Positions 12,601 to 26,399 of a DNA stretch of 64,000 bases are shown piece by piece. How positions within the stretch are numbered: position 1 is the first letter of the stretch; every line of letters begins with the position of its first letter. The translations under genes and the position numbers were made by a program. The stretch lies in assembly GCA_037833965.1 (NCBI GenBank), contig AP031352.1, forward strand, positions 1,158,501 to 1,222,500. The letters are read 5' to 3'. Origin of the DNA: Marchantia polymorpha subsp. ruderalis. Taxonomy: Eukaryota > Streptophyta > Marchantiopsida > Marchantiales > Marchantiaceae. A model generated the notes under the pieces. That model had not been told where the DNA came from and did no database searches. It worked only from the letters and a program-made list of their open reading frames with translations.

Positions 12601-14968
12601 ATCATCAGTTGCAGTGGCATGGGCATACCAGGAATTTCTTCGCTCATGCCGCCCGATACGTTCTCGCAGCAGCAGCAGCAACAGCAGCGCTCTCATCCGA
12701 GAGGAGCCGCGAGCATTTCCTTGGACCAGGCTTTGCTCACGTCATTGCCCATGACAATGGCAACCGACATTTCGGCATCCTTGGCGCTCCCCATGGACAT
12801 GTTACAGGACTCGGCCGCAAATCTTTACGGTTTGCACTCGAAGAATTCCAGAGAATGGCCCACATTGGAACCCAGCAAAGAGCAGTCTCTTGTACAGATG
12901 CTTGAAGAGTTTACCGATGACGACCATTTACAGCGGCTTCAATCGCCAGATCATGCTCTAATCCAAACTGCAGTCGCTAGCTCCAGCGACACTATGGCCG
13001 AATGGGCCTCGACTGGGACAGCCTCGATATCCCATCAACAGCAGCATCATCGTCATTACGATCACCACACTCAACAAAGACTTCAACAGCAGCAACGCCA
13101 GCAGCAGCAGCAACAACAACAACGAGTTGTCCAGCGACAATTTGAATTTCCTAATAATCCTGCTGTGAGCAGCTTACAAAATATGACAACTCCGAGACCG
13201 GCGCTGGCCAATCTCATCTCTCACCAGCAGCATCAGCACCAGCCGCAGCAACACCGGCCGCAATTGGTCCCGCATGGTGGTGGACAACAGCCACAATTGC
13301 TCCCCCTAGGCCAGCAGCAGCAGCAACAACAGGTAAATCAACCAGGTCCTCCGAGTTGGCAACAAAACATTTCCTTCACCACGCCGACGGCTTGGGTGCG
13401 ATGGGTGAGCCGAAAGCAAGCATCACTGTTGCGATACAAAGCTCGAGATCCCAACGGCGCGAGTCCTGCTGCGCTGCGCGTCAATCAAATGGTTCTCAAA
13501 AGGCTGCTGACAGAAATGGTACCGAAAATTGCTAAGGAGCAGAAAGCGCGAGAGCAGGAAGCAGGTCAGGCACTGGACACGGAGACCTCGAGCCACGGAC
13601 ACAGAGTCAGAATGATCAGCTATCCGACCACAACGTCGACGAAGCCTTCTGAATCCGGCACCCTCATCCAAGACCCTCAAGCAAGGACCCACATGCTGGC
13701 CGAGCGCAGACGAAGAGTGAGGGAAAACGAACATTACGACGCTCTGCGCAAACTAATTCCTCCCACCTCAAGGGTGGGTCACTAAATCCCCTATGTCATG
13801 ATCATGCAATTGGGTTTGGCTCTCTTCTGGGACCTCGGGCGTGTAAGTTGAGTTCAGTTTTTATGGTCGTCGTCGATATTTAGTTCGTGATACATGACAT
13901 TAGTGGCTTTCCCTTCCGCTAATTCCTGCCTGCTTTTGCTAATTGATGGCTTCCCATTGCGGTCTGTCACTGTACGTGTTCAGATGGACAAGGCAACGGT
14001 TCTGGCCGAAACCATCAAGCTCGTGAAAAAGCTCCGGAGACGTGTGGGGCAATTGGAGAAGGGAAACCCCGACAATAGTGGAACTCCGAACCTGTCATTG
14101 GTCACGTCCGAGGATTCGCAAATCGGCACAACTTCTCCCAGTTCACGTGGGGAACCTGGAAGTCCGATACCTGCACGTACAGGAGCCGGTTCCTCTGAAC
14201 CCGAACTTCAGGAAGGAAAGCCTCCGGGTGGCAGATTTCTCGATTCCTGCCTCGTACCCGCTCCTGCTCCGTCACAAGAGGACAACAAGGAAATTGTTGA
14301 GGTTGATAGAAGAGCATGTATTCCGACCGAATTGAGAGCCAAAATTCGGACCTCGCACCGGCCCGACACTGTCATTCACATACTCACATGCTTGAAGGAC
14401 CTTGGTCTAGAAGTCCTATCAACCAACATAAGCATTGAAAAGGATTGGGTTTACGCGGACTTTCAACTGAAGGTGAGATTTCAATTTCTTCCGTGGTAGT
14501 CTTTGAATTTTGTGGTTCCTGACAACTGAGCGGGAACAGAACACTCCATTGTCGATAACCAATAGCTATCGAGATTGAGTTGGTTCATCTCTTGTGAGTG
14601 AACTAATCAAGTCCATTGTTATTCGTTGTGATTGTCCATTGTTGATTCGTCTTCGTTGGCTACGCGCAAGAACTCCTGAGAATTTTTCAACGGAAAAGGC
14701 AGATTGCAAGTGCTCTCCTATGGCTCTAAAATACTCTTCCGGAGGAAACTCTTCGAAGACATCAGTCCATTTACAAATGCGTCTGTTTTCTGTTTTCTTC
14801 TGTCGTCAGATGAATGAAGTTCACATCTGCCGTGTATCACAATTCTGCGAAGAGCTTCAGGAAGCAATACGAAAAGCTATTTTTCCTGCAGAATCTTCCA
14901 ATGCAGATTCAACTCTAGATGGAAGATCACACTCACAGGGTGAGTGGTCTCCGTTTTCTCGATCATAA
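9698..14968 (+). CDS. bHLH transcription factor A (MYC_N + bHLH + ACT-like), 8 exons
   Basis: Predicted nuclear transcription factor. I read the coding exons as 9698-9801, 10150-10332, 10634-10733, 10906-10920, 11172-11228, 12046-13773, 13984-14472 and 14810-14968; all introns are GT-AG and phases agree, giving about 944 aa. Residues about 15-165 match the MYC_N domain: WTYAALW, WKDGWY, STYKSCSF, GYVGLV, IQTVMCTPW and LELG occur in the family order, and gene B aligns without gaps across exon joins. A long Gln/His-rich middle follows (polyglutamine near 12669-12690, 13080-13125 and 13312-13332). The basic region and helix 1 (residues 701-729) keep the His-Glu-Arg triad typical of E/G-box binders; helix 2 starts MDKATVLAE in exon 7. 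Residues about 832-915 resemble the ACT-like domain of plant bHLH proteins. The ATG at 9698 starts the only exon that supplies the WTYAALW segment. A good donor (GTGAGT) near 14940 could add another exon. The family resembles GL3/TT8/MYC group III; the exact subgroup is uncertain. Confidence 0.9.
10906..10920 (+). other. 15-nt microexon of bHLH gene A
   Basis: The 15 bases encode Thr-Ala-Arg-Ile-Gln and are flanked by CTACTCAG on the left and GTACTG on the right. The previous exon ends phase 0 at 10733 (donor AAG/GTTTCT) and the next begins phase 0 at 11172 after TTGCAG. Including it makes the protein align residue for residue with gene B, where the same five positions (SAGIQ) lie inside an uninterrupted exon. 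Leaving it out would delete five residues from a conserved strand of the MYC_N domain. Confidence 0.8.
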
Positions 14969-17900
14969 TTGTTTTCTGATGGTTTGTTTGATTATTTAAG
15001 TCTGGAGCTACGTCTTCCCATCTCTTGTCCACGATCACAGTATTCTTGTACATAGTGCAAACTATGTCAAGAGCTGGGTATTCTCTGTTGAGATCATATT
15101 TCTGCTGGGGCTTCAGTCCGTTGCTTCTCAGTGTTTTCACTTCACCGATTTGCCCCTTTAAGTGTGGAATTAAGATTCGTTCATTAATTATGCACTCTTT
15201 TCCATCCATCCATCATATAGCTCTAGAGACATGTAAGCCTCCGACAACAATAGCACTACGGTGAATACCTCTGCTGCAAGTCTTGAGGTGCATTCACAAT
15301 TCAGTAGTCCTCTAAAGCACACTCTGAACGCATACGCATAATATATAATATATGTCCTTCAAGGTAGCCACTTCTATGACGTCGGAGCTGAAACAGTTAC
15401 CACCATCATGTTGACGGTGCCTAGTAAAATTCGGAAGGGAATGTCGAATCATTCAATCATTATGTAGTCGTTTGCCAGACGTCTAACTTAGGCAGGTTCC
15501 TGGGTGACAGCCTGGCTCAGAAATCTAACACCATGAAATGAACTCGTGCATCAAGGGACCCCAGTGCATGTGATTTGATTTGCATGAGAGCTACTTGTAA
15601 TCAAAAAACATAGGCTTAAAGGTTGAAGAAAATGTGCTTGTAATATGATACTGTAGGCTGGATAAACAATAAGCTGTGTTGTATTTTAAAGGAGCGAATA
15701 AAAATAATTCTAGAATATTTTATTAAAGAACCAACTGCAAGTATCATGGTTCGAAGTATAAAAACCAGAAATTCCCCCCTTCTATTTCAAACCTAAACCC
15801 TTTTCAGGATACAGTTGTCTAATCTGCCAACTTTTGATGCAAGGTTGGTGTCAATTTCCACTGAGCGGTGACACTAGACCCCAAAGCCCTTTTTGGTCTA
15901 ATACCAACTGCAAATAGAAGAGATGTTCTGATTCTTGCCACCTGGAGAAAGAAGCTAGAAGATAGGTCTCAAGATTCCAAAGGATTCCATCACTATATTT
16001 TGATGTGATAGGTACTCCGGACAGTCACTGTAGTACTAGCAGCTACTTAGAGCCCAAAGAAACCTTCAACTGGCATGCACAGGAGCAGTAACAAGAATAG
16101 GAAGCAGGGTCAGAGGTTTCAATTCACCTCACGGAGCAAGTTGTGACAATCATCGACTTGCCGAACAAGGTAGTATTCAGGACACATAATTTGGGATTGG
16201 TATTAAGATATGCCCTGCCTCCGAAGGTATGTTGTCCTTACGAAAGTTTAACTTTGGTTTGGATTGTAATTATCTCATAATTGTTTTTATTTTGATATTT
16301 TGAAAATTGTTGAGATGTTGCAGTAGTTCTAGATGTATCATTAGCATTGCTTCATGTTGCTACTGACTCTCTAATATTAGTCCTAGCTTGCTACTACTCC
16401 CATTTCTATAAGATAGGCTATGAGAAATAACACTTACATCATAATCAAGAGATCATTTCAAACGTTTGAAATAGTACCTATTCAATTTAAATTCTACCAC
16501 TTTTCACAAATCGAGCGTTGCGGTCAACATCTGAAAAAATAATCAATGACAAAATGTATTTCATTAAGGTAATGTATACAAAGTTTAATTTTGAAACTTA
16601 TAATTCAATAACCTTTTTCTTGACATGTATGAAACCTACCAAACCTTATAATCCTAATATAATGTAGTATCAACCTTTGAAAAATTTTGGTATTGAAGTA
16701 CTAATCCTTCCAATGCGTATAGAAAAGAACCGACTCCGAAATAAGAAACTTCATCACTCGCACTCCAGGAGTAGGAAACTTTAGTTCCATCAACCGCCAT
16801 GTAATTCTAATTTTCGGTACACTAATTATTCTTTCCTTCCGACAAATCTTCCACATAAAGCAATATTTTTGGTTCTTCTGATAAATATGATTTGAAGATG
16901 ATGCAATAGTTCGAGTGTTTAAAAACCATATGATTCTGAGCTTGTTAACTAGATCCAGGTCTATTACAAAATCTTTTTGGTCAATTCACTCTTGAGTAGG
17001 TAGTTAAGAAACGTTAGTCTCACATTTTGTTACATTGAGCTACTGATTTTGTTGAATGCTCCATCAAAAGGTACATCCACCACTAAAAGAAGTCGAAAAA
17101 CCACTTGAAGATGTATTGCTGTCATATTATCTCCCCAACTAATAACATAAGAGAATGCTTTGAGAGTAACCTCAAATCATGGCCTCCCAAGTAGATGTTA
17201 TAAATTCTCAGTTGCGAGAATAGCAGAGTCTTGACGCATCCCCAATAAGTTGGAAATGGACATTATTCTATACGTCCAAAGCTCTCACTCACTGAGCTAT
17301 TTCTGGTCTGGTGCAAACAGCATAAACATTCTTGTACCTTTGTCGGTTTGATAGAGAAACTGAAAATATTCAATTGTCTCTTAGTATATTTTCCTTAGTT
17401 TGACAATAGAATTTTCTGGTGCTGCATCAGATTCTGTATACGTTTAGAAAAAGTCAAAATACGAAGTCTCGGTGATTTCATTCCATACGTTATGACTAAT
17501 CTTACATGTATTGATCCCTAAGCAAACCTAGTGATCCTATCTAAAACATGACAAAGGTAAGATTCAACACTTCTCACTCCATTAACGTCCTTCCTCATTG
17601 GAGACAAAATCATATAGATACAATACAATATGAAAATTTTGTCTTTGATGTCCATATTCAATTATGAGTACTCTCCTGAAACCTTGTTGTTAGAGCAACA
17701 ATATCAAAATTGATAAGAACCTCTGGTGTTTAATCTAGATCAGTAAATGTTTTTTATAAATAAGACAGATTACCTTCTTAAGCAATGTAGCCTCAAGAAT
17801 ATCCATGTAGATTACTCTTCTTATATACTGTTACGCAAGTTGTATACCCATCCAAATGCCCGATATCTTAGTCGTTCTCAAAAGCTAGAGCTAAAAGTAT

Positions 17901-18538
17901 TTCGGTAGAGCAAACAACATTTATGCTGGGGCAAATAAAAATAAAATAAAATAAATAAATAAATAAAATATCAAAGCCTGTATAATGGCTGTACATCTTG
18001 ATCATCAACCAGTTTTGAATTCAAAAAGTCTTGCGTGCCTCTTCTTTTAAATAGAAGATGGACATGCACCCATTGGTTTTTTAAATGAGAGGAAACATCT
18101 TCCCGGTGAGATATTTCTTAGAAGTACTTTATATTATTGTATTGAATTCACTTCTTCAATCTAATCTATTTGATTTGTGAGAAATTGAAAATGTTTCATC
18201 ATCCTCAAATTTTAAAAAACTTCCTCCTTGACTAAATAACTCATCATCAAGATATGAATATTTGTTGTAACTATCCCCAATTTTCATGTTTAAAATATCC
18301 GTCTGAAGTATCTTCTTGGAGCAATTCCTCTACTTTCTCTTTTGTGCTCACTTCATTATCAGCTTCAAAATCAAATAGCATTCACGTTGCATGAATGTCA
18401 CCATGTGTTTAGGATGATGATAGGCCTCTGTCATCACTGAAGAAGGATACCAGTCGTTGTACCTACATGTACAACGACATTAGCAACTATAGCATCTGTT
18501 GTCATCAAACAGCACATATATTCTCTCTTAGTGTATTT

Positions 18539-18569
<31 letters not shown>

Positions 18570-21500
18570 TCTTCAACTTTAAGAGAGATCCATCTTGACA
18601 TAATTTTTTTGCATTTTCAAATTTGTATTTTGAAAAAGGTCAGAAAATTCCAAAATGGTAAGATCAGACTTCAAAATCAACTTGCAAATTTGAATCTTAA
18701 TGAGTTTGAAAATTGAAACTCATAGTTATTTCACATCATATTCAATCAACTTGCAACTTAAACATGTGATGAATTCATCACATGTTGATAATCACATCTA
18801 TAGTTGTCACATCCATTATAATATATTCATTATATATCAAAGCAAAGTACATATGATTCATGTAATTTGTGATTACTTAAATAATAATACTCTTCCTTTT
18901 CCTCCATATATAAGTTTCTAACGCACCTTTAGAATTTTTGAACTTATCAAGTGACTCATGTTTCAAATTAGTATACCATTTTGAATCTTGTCAACTTTGT
19001 TTAAGCCATTAGCTCACATACATGTGAATTTCTCAATTTCAACAAGTTTACGCAAGCCTATAATGACTCTACAAGAAATGGTTTTATTTGTATCTCTTTC
19101 TTTAGAGCATAATAATTAAAGCGTTTTTTTTAATTGATCTTTCACATCACTTAGCATAAATTTTAGAGATTTTAGATTGAGAGAATTATTAAAGTCCTCT
19201 TTGTCACAACTTCAATGCTTATTTGAGTATGATTTGACTTCATAAGTTTCATATCCAACGTTTATATAAGGTGTATCAGAGAAATAAGAACAGACTTCTT
19301 TCTTATCATTCTTCAAAGTACAAAATCTCATCCAAAAAACACATCAAAACTATTAATTGTTAGATTTTTGATTGAAAATTTTTTTTTAATTGATACATCT
19401 TTTTTCAATGAAAAATGTATCCAAATTTTTTTTCATTCAAAAAAAAAAATGAACTACATATCTTATCTCTTGTAACATCAAGTTATGTTGTTTAGTATTG
19501 TTCTCTCCTCCCCTATAGTTCGAGAGGAATCATTTTTATTATATAAATTTGGGATTTCACACAACTTTCATTCTCTACACTTTCATTCCTAAGATTAATT
19601 GCTTACATAACTTATATGAGATTTGGAGATTGAATCCACAGATTCAATCTTATCTGTCCTTACTTGTCTTCTATACTTTCGATTGTAAAATAATTACTTT
19701 CATTTAAGATATGAGTATTTTTTGACAAAATTGCACTCTCTTTCTTCTTTCCATCAATATTTTAATTTTGTATATTTGTTATTCTCTTTAAACCAAAAAA
19801 AGTTGGAGCCGACATATTTCTTCTTCTTTTTTTTCATTTTGAACAGAATGGAAAAACATGAGTTCATATATCGCCTAAGATCACATGTGGAACAATTTCA
19901 AAACTTTTGACTTCTCGTGACCCATTTTTACACTGATTTGTGTGCTAACATTTTAGTCTTGGAGCTTTGAATTTTTAATCTTTATCAAATTTTGAGTTCA
20001 GCTTTAGCATGTTGATATCAGTTACAATTTTGAGCAAGTATTCCATATATTGTTCAAGTATTTCATGCATATGCATAAGGTACTTGTTGACCTTATCTAG
20101 AGTCTTTCTTAATAATCTCTTGTAAACATCTCATCTTCAAAACGATCAATGTTTTCACGATGCTTGCAACACTTGAAGTAGTCATGTAGATTGAAAGTGT
20201 ACTTAGCATCAAGTGTTAATTCTCTTTTCACTTGAGGTATTAGGCTTTTTATTAAGCTAACCGATGGGGTAAAAAAAACATGTGACATAAATCAAATTTT
20301 CAGTAAAGATATTATAAATATTTTGAAATATTTTTTTTTGAAATTTATTATGTATTAATATTGTTGAGAATGCTATCATTGTGAATACTAACTCGTATTT
20401 ATAATTATGAATACAATTTAGCTTCTTAGCAAGAGAGTACAAGAGTGATGATAAATTTATGAAAAATGGGTGAAATTTAACCTATACTCTATAAATGTAT
20501 AAAGTCTCAAACTTGAGGCTTTAACTAAAAATTCCAAGCTCAACCCTCTTAAACTCTAAAGTAAATTATTGTTTACTTATGATAAAATCTAGTAACTAGA
20601 TTATACTTCTTACGATTAGTACTTCGTTGTGATATCTTATTTCGTTATTTAGCAAAAGGAATGCCTGATTTATTACATGCCATGGTCGATGGAGCAGACT
20701 CCTTAAATCAATTCATAAGCATGATCGGCGCATGTTGAAGAAGGAATATTGTCGTAGTGATTCAAACATGCGTAATTTGTCCGTTGTGAGACAAATACAA
20801 CAGGAACTACACATTTTTTTGGTTACGGCAGTTGTAATCAAGTCTGTGAAGAGTGGACGACGTCAGATCACAACCTGACGTACGAATATCGACTCGAGAT
20901 GTGAACTCAATTGTAGAAGATCCTGGTCTATGGTTTGATTCACCAGGAAAATGACAGGATATTAGTAGCCAATAATTTAGTTGCGGTACTACAATTACGT
21001 ATGACAAGAACTATATCCTGCTGTTTAGCACCAAGATGGAAAAATAGGATACTTGATTAATGGAAAGGATGTGTGGGGATATGCATACTTTACTGCACAG
21101 TCACCTAAGCTTTTCCGGGAGTTTGTGAACAAAGGAATTGTTGTCAAGGTGTTGAACTGGTTCTTTGAACACATGTAAGAGGAAGTTTACGTGACGTGTC
21201 TTTCGTGAGTCCCAAAGATCACTTAAAAATTATCCATTTTTCCCGCCGGTAAGACTGTTATTCTTGATCCAGGACTCTGCAGCTCAGAACAGTATATATT
21301 ATGAGAACGGCTAATTACAAAATCTGCGAGGTCTTTAAAGTCTGCCAGTCTTTTGATTCTGAAATTGGGAACTTAGTCTAAGACCTGTCAGAAGACAGAA
21401 TTCCGTGTGTTCCACTTGAGGAATACTGGAGAAGTTTAACCAAAGTAAAATATGCGACAACATCCTACAATCTTGGATTTACTTTCAGTCATTTTGGAAT

Positions 21501-24500
21501 CTGTATCTCTGATCAATCTAGCAAAATGTCTCAACATCCATGTCCTGCATGAGATCCTTCTGATCCTTCAATCAAGAAAGAAGTTTGTCACATTTTATCT
21601 TCAATGTCTATACAGGACGATGTGGATATCTTTGATATTCCATGTTTCTTGAGTAGAAACTCTGTCGTATAGAATTCCAACGGGCGAGTTGCGTAATTAA
21701 GAGTACAGTCTCTCTCCTGAGTGCAGGCTTCGCTCTCAGAAGATCCCCTCTGTAATTTAAATGGATTTCCTCTGTTTTTCCTAGTTCTCAACTACATTCA
21801 TATGTCAAAACAATATCGGATGGGTGTTGATTTCTCTCAGTGGTCCCGGGCAGTAATAATTCTTGATATGGACTTGAGGTGTAGGTTCAGTGCGAATAAC
21901 ACAGCAGTCTAGGAGGACATATCATAGACTTCCTCCCACCAGGGTTGGCCACATGCTCTTCGCATTTCAAACCCCTGCCATGGTCTCTTGCTGCCCTCCT
22001 TCATTCATTAACTGGAAAGACCTTGCTAAAATGCTCTTGCTCTCCTCCTTCAGATCACTGCAGATAGTCTCAGGACACCTTTATAATGTATCATCTCATT
22101 TGTTTGCGAGCATAGTTTTCTACCCGAACCTGTGTTAGCATAATGTCCTCACATGTTGTCCAGATTTGAGTTCAGTAACACATGAATGTGTATCTCATTC
22201 TAATGCATTCGCCATATTCATCCAGGTAATCCAAGAAACTGCCAATAGATTTTGAATCGTGCAGGGAATGCTGAAACCCTTCACCAGTAATTGTCTTCAT
22301 TTGCCCATTTTCTTAACTTGAAGGTCCCTTTAGTGAATTACCAATTTACCGTGTTGCATCGGACTAGCAAAATCCTGCTGCCCTATGCAAATAAAGGCTA
22401 GATGAATTTAGTGTGTGGCTAGACACCTCAGACAATGTTGGTACAAAATTAGAAAATTCTTCTCATATTTTATCAGGAAACCATGCTAAACTGATAAGAG
22501 ACTAGAAGGGCTAGCTGGTTTGGCAGAATGGAACGTTTACAAACAGTTCAAAATGTGTTGTAGACGAGCAACTCTCTGCATGACCGTTATGTGACTTAAG
22601 AACTTGGATGAAATTTTTCCCTGTATAAGGTGAATTTCTTGCAGCTTTGCTTATCTTAGTTTGCTGTTCAGGACCTCTATCAACCTGGATTTTTGCGTCA
22701 TCATTTCCTCTTCAATTTTTCTGGTTGGAACCATGTAAAATTAATCTGCATGATGTTTTCTCAGGATCGCAACGAGCTTAATGTAGTACCCGTTCTCCTC
22801 TAACGTTATGCTCAGATCATGACCTTATTAAGTTGCAGTATTCTGTGTTCAAGAGCTCTCCGTTCTTTACGGCCCGAACAGTTGACTTCTGAATGAACTT
22901 TAGATTTTCTGTCAACAGTCTAAGCTATATACAATATGTTCAAATATTCGGCACTCTAAGCTAAACTGCTGTGACATAGATCATGGAGTTTGAAGTGACT
23001 AACATGAAGCGTAGAGCATTCTTCCCTAACATCTTCAACTTGAGGTTAGAGGGAACTGTTTGCCAGTCTCTGTAACTGAAATCTCTTAACCTCTTGAATG
23101 TTGTTGTCTTTCAGACTCGTGACCGTTGGCTCTACCAAATGAAGTGATGCAACTCAGCATGATAAGATGCTCTCATAGGAAAATTCTCGACAATAATCTT
23201 GTGCAGAAAATCTGGAGCATCGTTGGTTCGTCATGGGTTTGTTTAGACCCGTAGACCTTGTGAGAAGCAAATCATGCTTTTAACCAGATTTGGAGAAATC
23301 CCTAGATAGAGGTTCAGCGGTCCACCATCACTGAGGGAGGACCAGTTATGTAAAGCTTTGTCTCTTCGTGTAACTTTGGCTACCATTGGCAAATATCTAC
23401 TCAGATCACTCAGTCTGTATGTTTATCTTCAAGTAAACACTGCAATTCCTCCAATTCAATAACGCTGTGTACTAAATTGTCTCTGAAGTGTGATGGACTA
23501 ATAAGTACCTCAGCATGCATATATATGTATTGCATTAGATAAAACATGCTTTGCATACAATATCATCATCTTGCAGTGAAATCCGCTTACAGCCACCTTC
23601 AAAGGTTTTTTCTAGGTTTCGTCTCTTAGCTATAGGGTGTCGCTAATTCTTCAATCTCGTGCCCTGTAAAAACGATAGTGGTAATGATTCGGATGAGTTT
23701 CGATAATTAAAAAAGACTGGCCCAAGTTTGGACATTCCAAGACAGTGTTCATAAAATCAACTTGTAAGACTATAAATTAGGTTTTTATTTAGAAGTTCAT
23801 ACATCATTGAAGGCCAATGCTCTTTTAGTGTGTTCAAAGTGCCTCAATCCTGAATCTGTGTAGTGATGGTGAATATGCTTCTGATGAATACCAGTGGTTA
23901 CTACGGTACACTTTAACCACTGTACACTTTAATGCACTTAGAGAACTGTATGTCATATCTATGTGTCAATACAACCCTTGAAACGTGGTGTCAAATGACA
24001 TGCCTGGTGCTTGACTATTGAGATGAGCAAACGTATGAAAAAGTATCAGCTTACCAACCATGTCCGAAACTATCCAACTTTGAACCTATTCAGTGGGATT
24101 GACAGAAGTTCTCAAGGCAGGTTTTCCTCTACCTCCTCCAGAAACAACGTTTGTGTCACACGATCAACCTTTTACAACAAAGTAGGTCCAATCTGAGTTC
24201 AACGTAAATGAATTCTACAATTTTCCTTAATAGTGAGCAATATTGGACATCATGACCGATTTTTGTTGATTGAAGTTAGGGCTTTTGAGGTATAGTACAT
24301 TCAGAGAACACGTTCACGCAAGTAAGCCTCCTCACCAAAAGCTTGGTGCGTGAACCTCTTCACCAAGCTGTTGCGGGCAGTCCTGATGTATGTCTATGCT
24401 CCAGAAAAGTGAAGTTGTCCAGATAGCATTTACATCCCCACCCTTCAATTTGAGTTTGCTACCTCAGTGTTCATTGTAACAACTGCATTTTTGCATGGCA

Positions 24501-25900
24501 TCTCTCTCTCAAATATTACAATCTATCTTGTATATAAGAATCTTACGTCCAAAAATACAAGTTATGCATTATCAAACTTAAGTCAAAATGAGTTATTTTT
24601 AACATACACATTTCAAAAAGCACAATTTGAATCTACTCTACTTTGATGTATCAATTTACATGTTATTTCTGTATATGCTTATTTAGGCTAATAAAAAATT
24701 GGTTACATTCACAATCCTTGACAAAACACAATTTATCCCACTACTGTTACCTCACAAAAATATGTATTGCCGTAAGATCAGATTCAGTATATATGTGCAT
24801 TCTATTTTCATCAAAAGAAATCCATATGATATCAGACTTAAGTCATTAAATTAGACGTCAGAAAAATTCTTTCAAGTTTTTTTTAATTAGGAAATTAACC
24901 TATTTCAATATTAAAATTTAGAATCTGTAGATATTTAAATGAAAGTTTAAAATGAAGATATAGAAGAAAATATTCCAGATTATTATTATTTTCATAATAT
25001 TTTGATTACCCTATTGACCTTACAATTTTACAATTATGCCAAATTCGAGTTCCTTCGATTTTTAACATATTTTTGTTATAATTCCTTATATAATTGTATA
25101 TTTTAAATATGTTACATCAGAGAAGAATTTTTTAACACACTTTTTCATGCAATTACACAATATTGATATAATCACGTCATTGTTTATATATAAATAATAC
25201 CCTCTATTTTGTTAATGAACCATGTGATTATGGGGGTATACTTTCTTGAGAAAAAGATTTTTTGGGTTTATTTCTTCCCCAGAAAAAATATCAGTATTCT
25301 TAATAAAATATCTTTCTAAGATATATTCAAAGTTTACCTCATTTGGGGGTTCTTCAATACAAACTCTAACTTTTATAAACTTACACACACAAGAACTTCA
25401 AACCTCATTAAAGTCAACTGTCTGTCAAAAGAAAGAGACTGAACATGAAATATAATATATATTTTCTCAAAGGAATAAAATAAATCATACAATGTGTCAC
25501 TTTTGGCTGAAAATGTCAAGAAGAACCGGTTTATTGGTTGTAACTTGAGGCTGTAGATTGTGATCTTTGAGTTAAATTGAAACTTAAAATAATAATCTGA
25601 GTATCCTGCTATGCTTTCAAAATAAAAATTTATCTTATAGAGTATATTATTAACCTTATTCGACAAGTCATATTTTTTATAAATAAGGTAATGGTCACTC
25701 GTTGTAATGATCCATTTACAGATTTCTAAATCCCTCCTTTTTAAGTCTTGAGCAGATTCTTTAGCTCACAGTCATCCGTTACCAAGAGGTTTTTGCAAGA
25801 TTGATTGTAATATTGATCATATTTGTCTCACTTATCCATGCCGGATTGAGCTCCAAACTCGAATTTCTCTAAAACCCTAAATAAATCTAAAGAAGAACAT
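14969..25900. other. Long intergenic region without a supported gene
   Basis: 15-18 kb is moderately AT-rich and 18-20.5 kb strongly so; 20.6-24.5 kb is more balanced but has no convincing frame; 24.5-25.7 kb is AT-rich again. Simple repeats include AAATA/AATA near 17935-17970 and (TA)n at 18543-18569. A small inverted repeat (ACGTCAG...CTGACGT) lies near 20859-20881. The first few hundred bases must hold the 3' UTR of bHLH gene A. Confidence 0.4.
18543..18569. repeat. (TA)n microsatellite
   Basis: An uninterrupted run of about 13 TA dinucleotides. Confidence 0.9.
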
Positions 25901-26373
25901 TTGTATAAATCATGGCATGTTGAGATATTTTCAAGCGTGAAGTGGCGTGGTTTGAGTGCTCAAACCATGAGAAAGCAACTTGACCCTCGAACGACAGGCT
26001 ACGCTGTTATCATTCACTCTACACTGCCTTTTGCTGGACCCTCGCAGTGTTCCAGTGATGGAGCAATGTGACGTAATCGCAAACAGAATTCATTTGATTA
26101 GAGTTGGCAAGGTGAGGATGCAAATAGGCTCATTTTCAGTTGTGTGGTCGAAGGAAGGCTGCAAAAAAGCTGATCTAAAAGGAAGGGATGGGTAATTGGG
26201 ATGCTGCTTTTGAGGCCAACAGAGTGAGAGACATAACTCGTTATGTCTGGATGCGTTTTTGCGGTTCGCATGAGACAAAGTGGTAGGATCTTATCGGGCC
26301 ACCTTAGCTTGAGGCCGTGGAGAAAATGCTTCTCAGACGCACGTGAAATATATGTGGAGGAATCCTAGTTCGA

Positions 26374-26383
26374 CTATAAATAG
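26374..26383 (+). promoter_or_regulatory. TATA box of a possible non-coding transcript
   Basis: The sequence CTATAAATAG is a canonical plant TATA box on the + strand. It lies at the left edge of a GC-richer block (about 26.0-28.9 kb) that contains no convincing protein-coding frame. A GTAAGT donor-like site follows at 26399. Confidence 0.35.
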
Positions 26384-26399
26384 ATGGAGTCCAAGCCGG

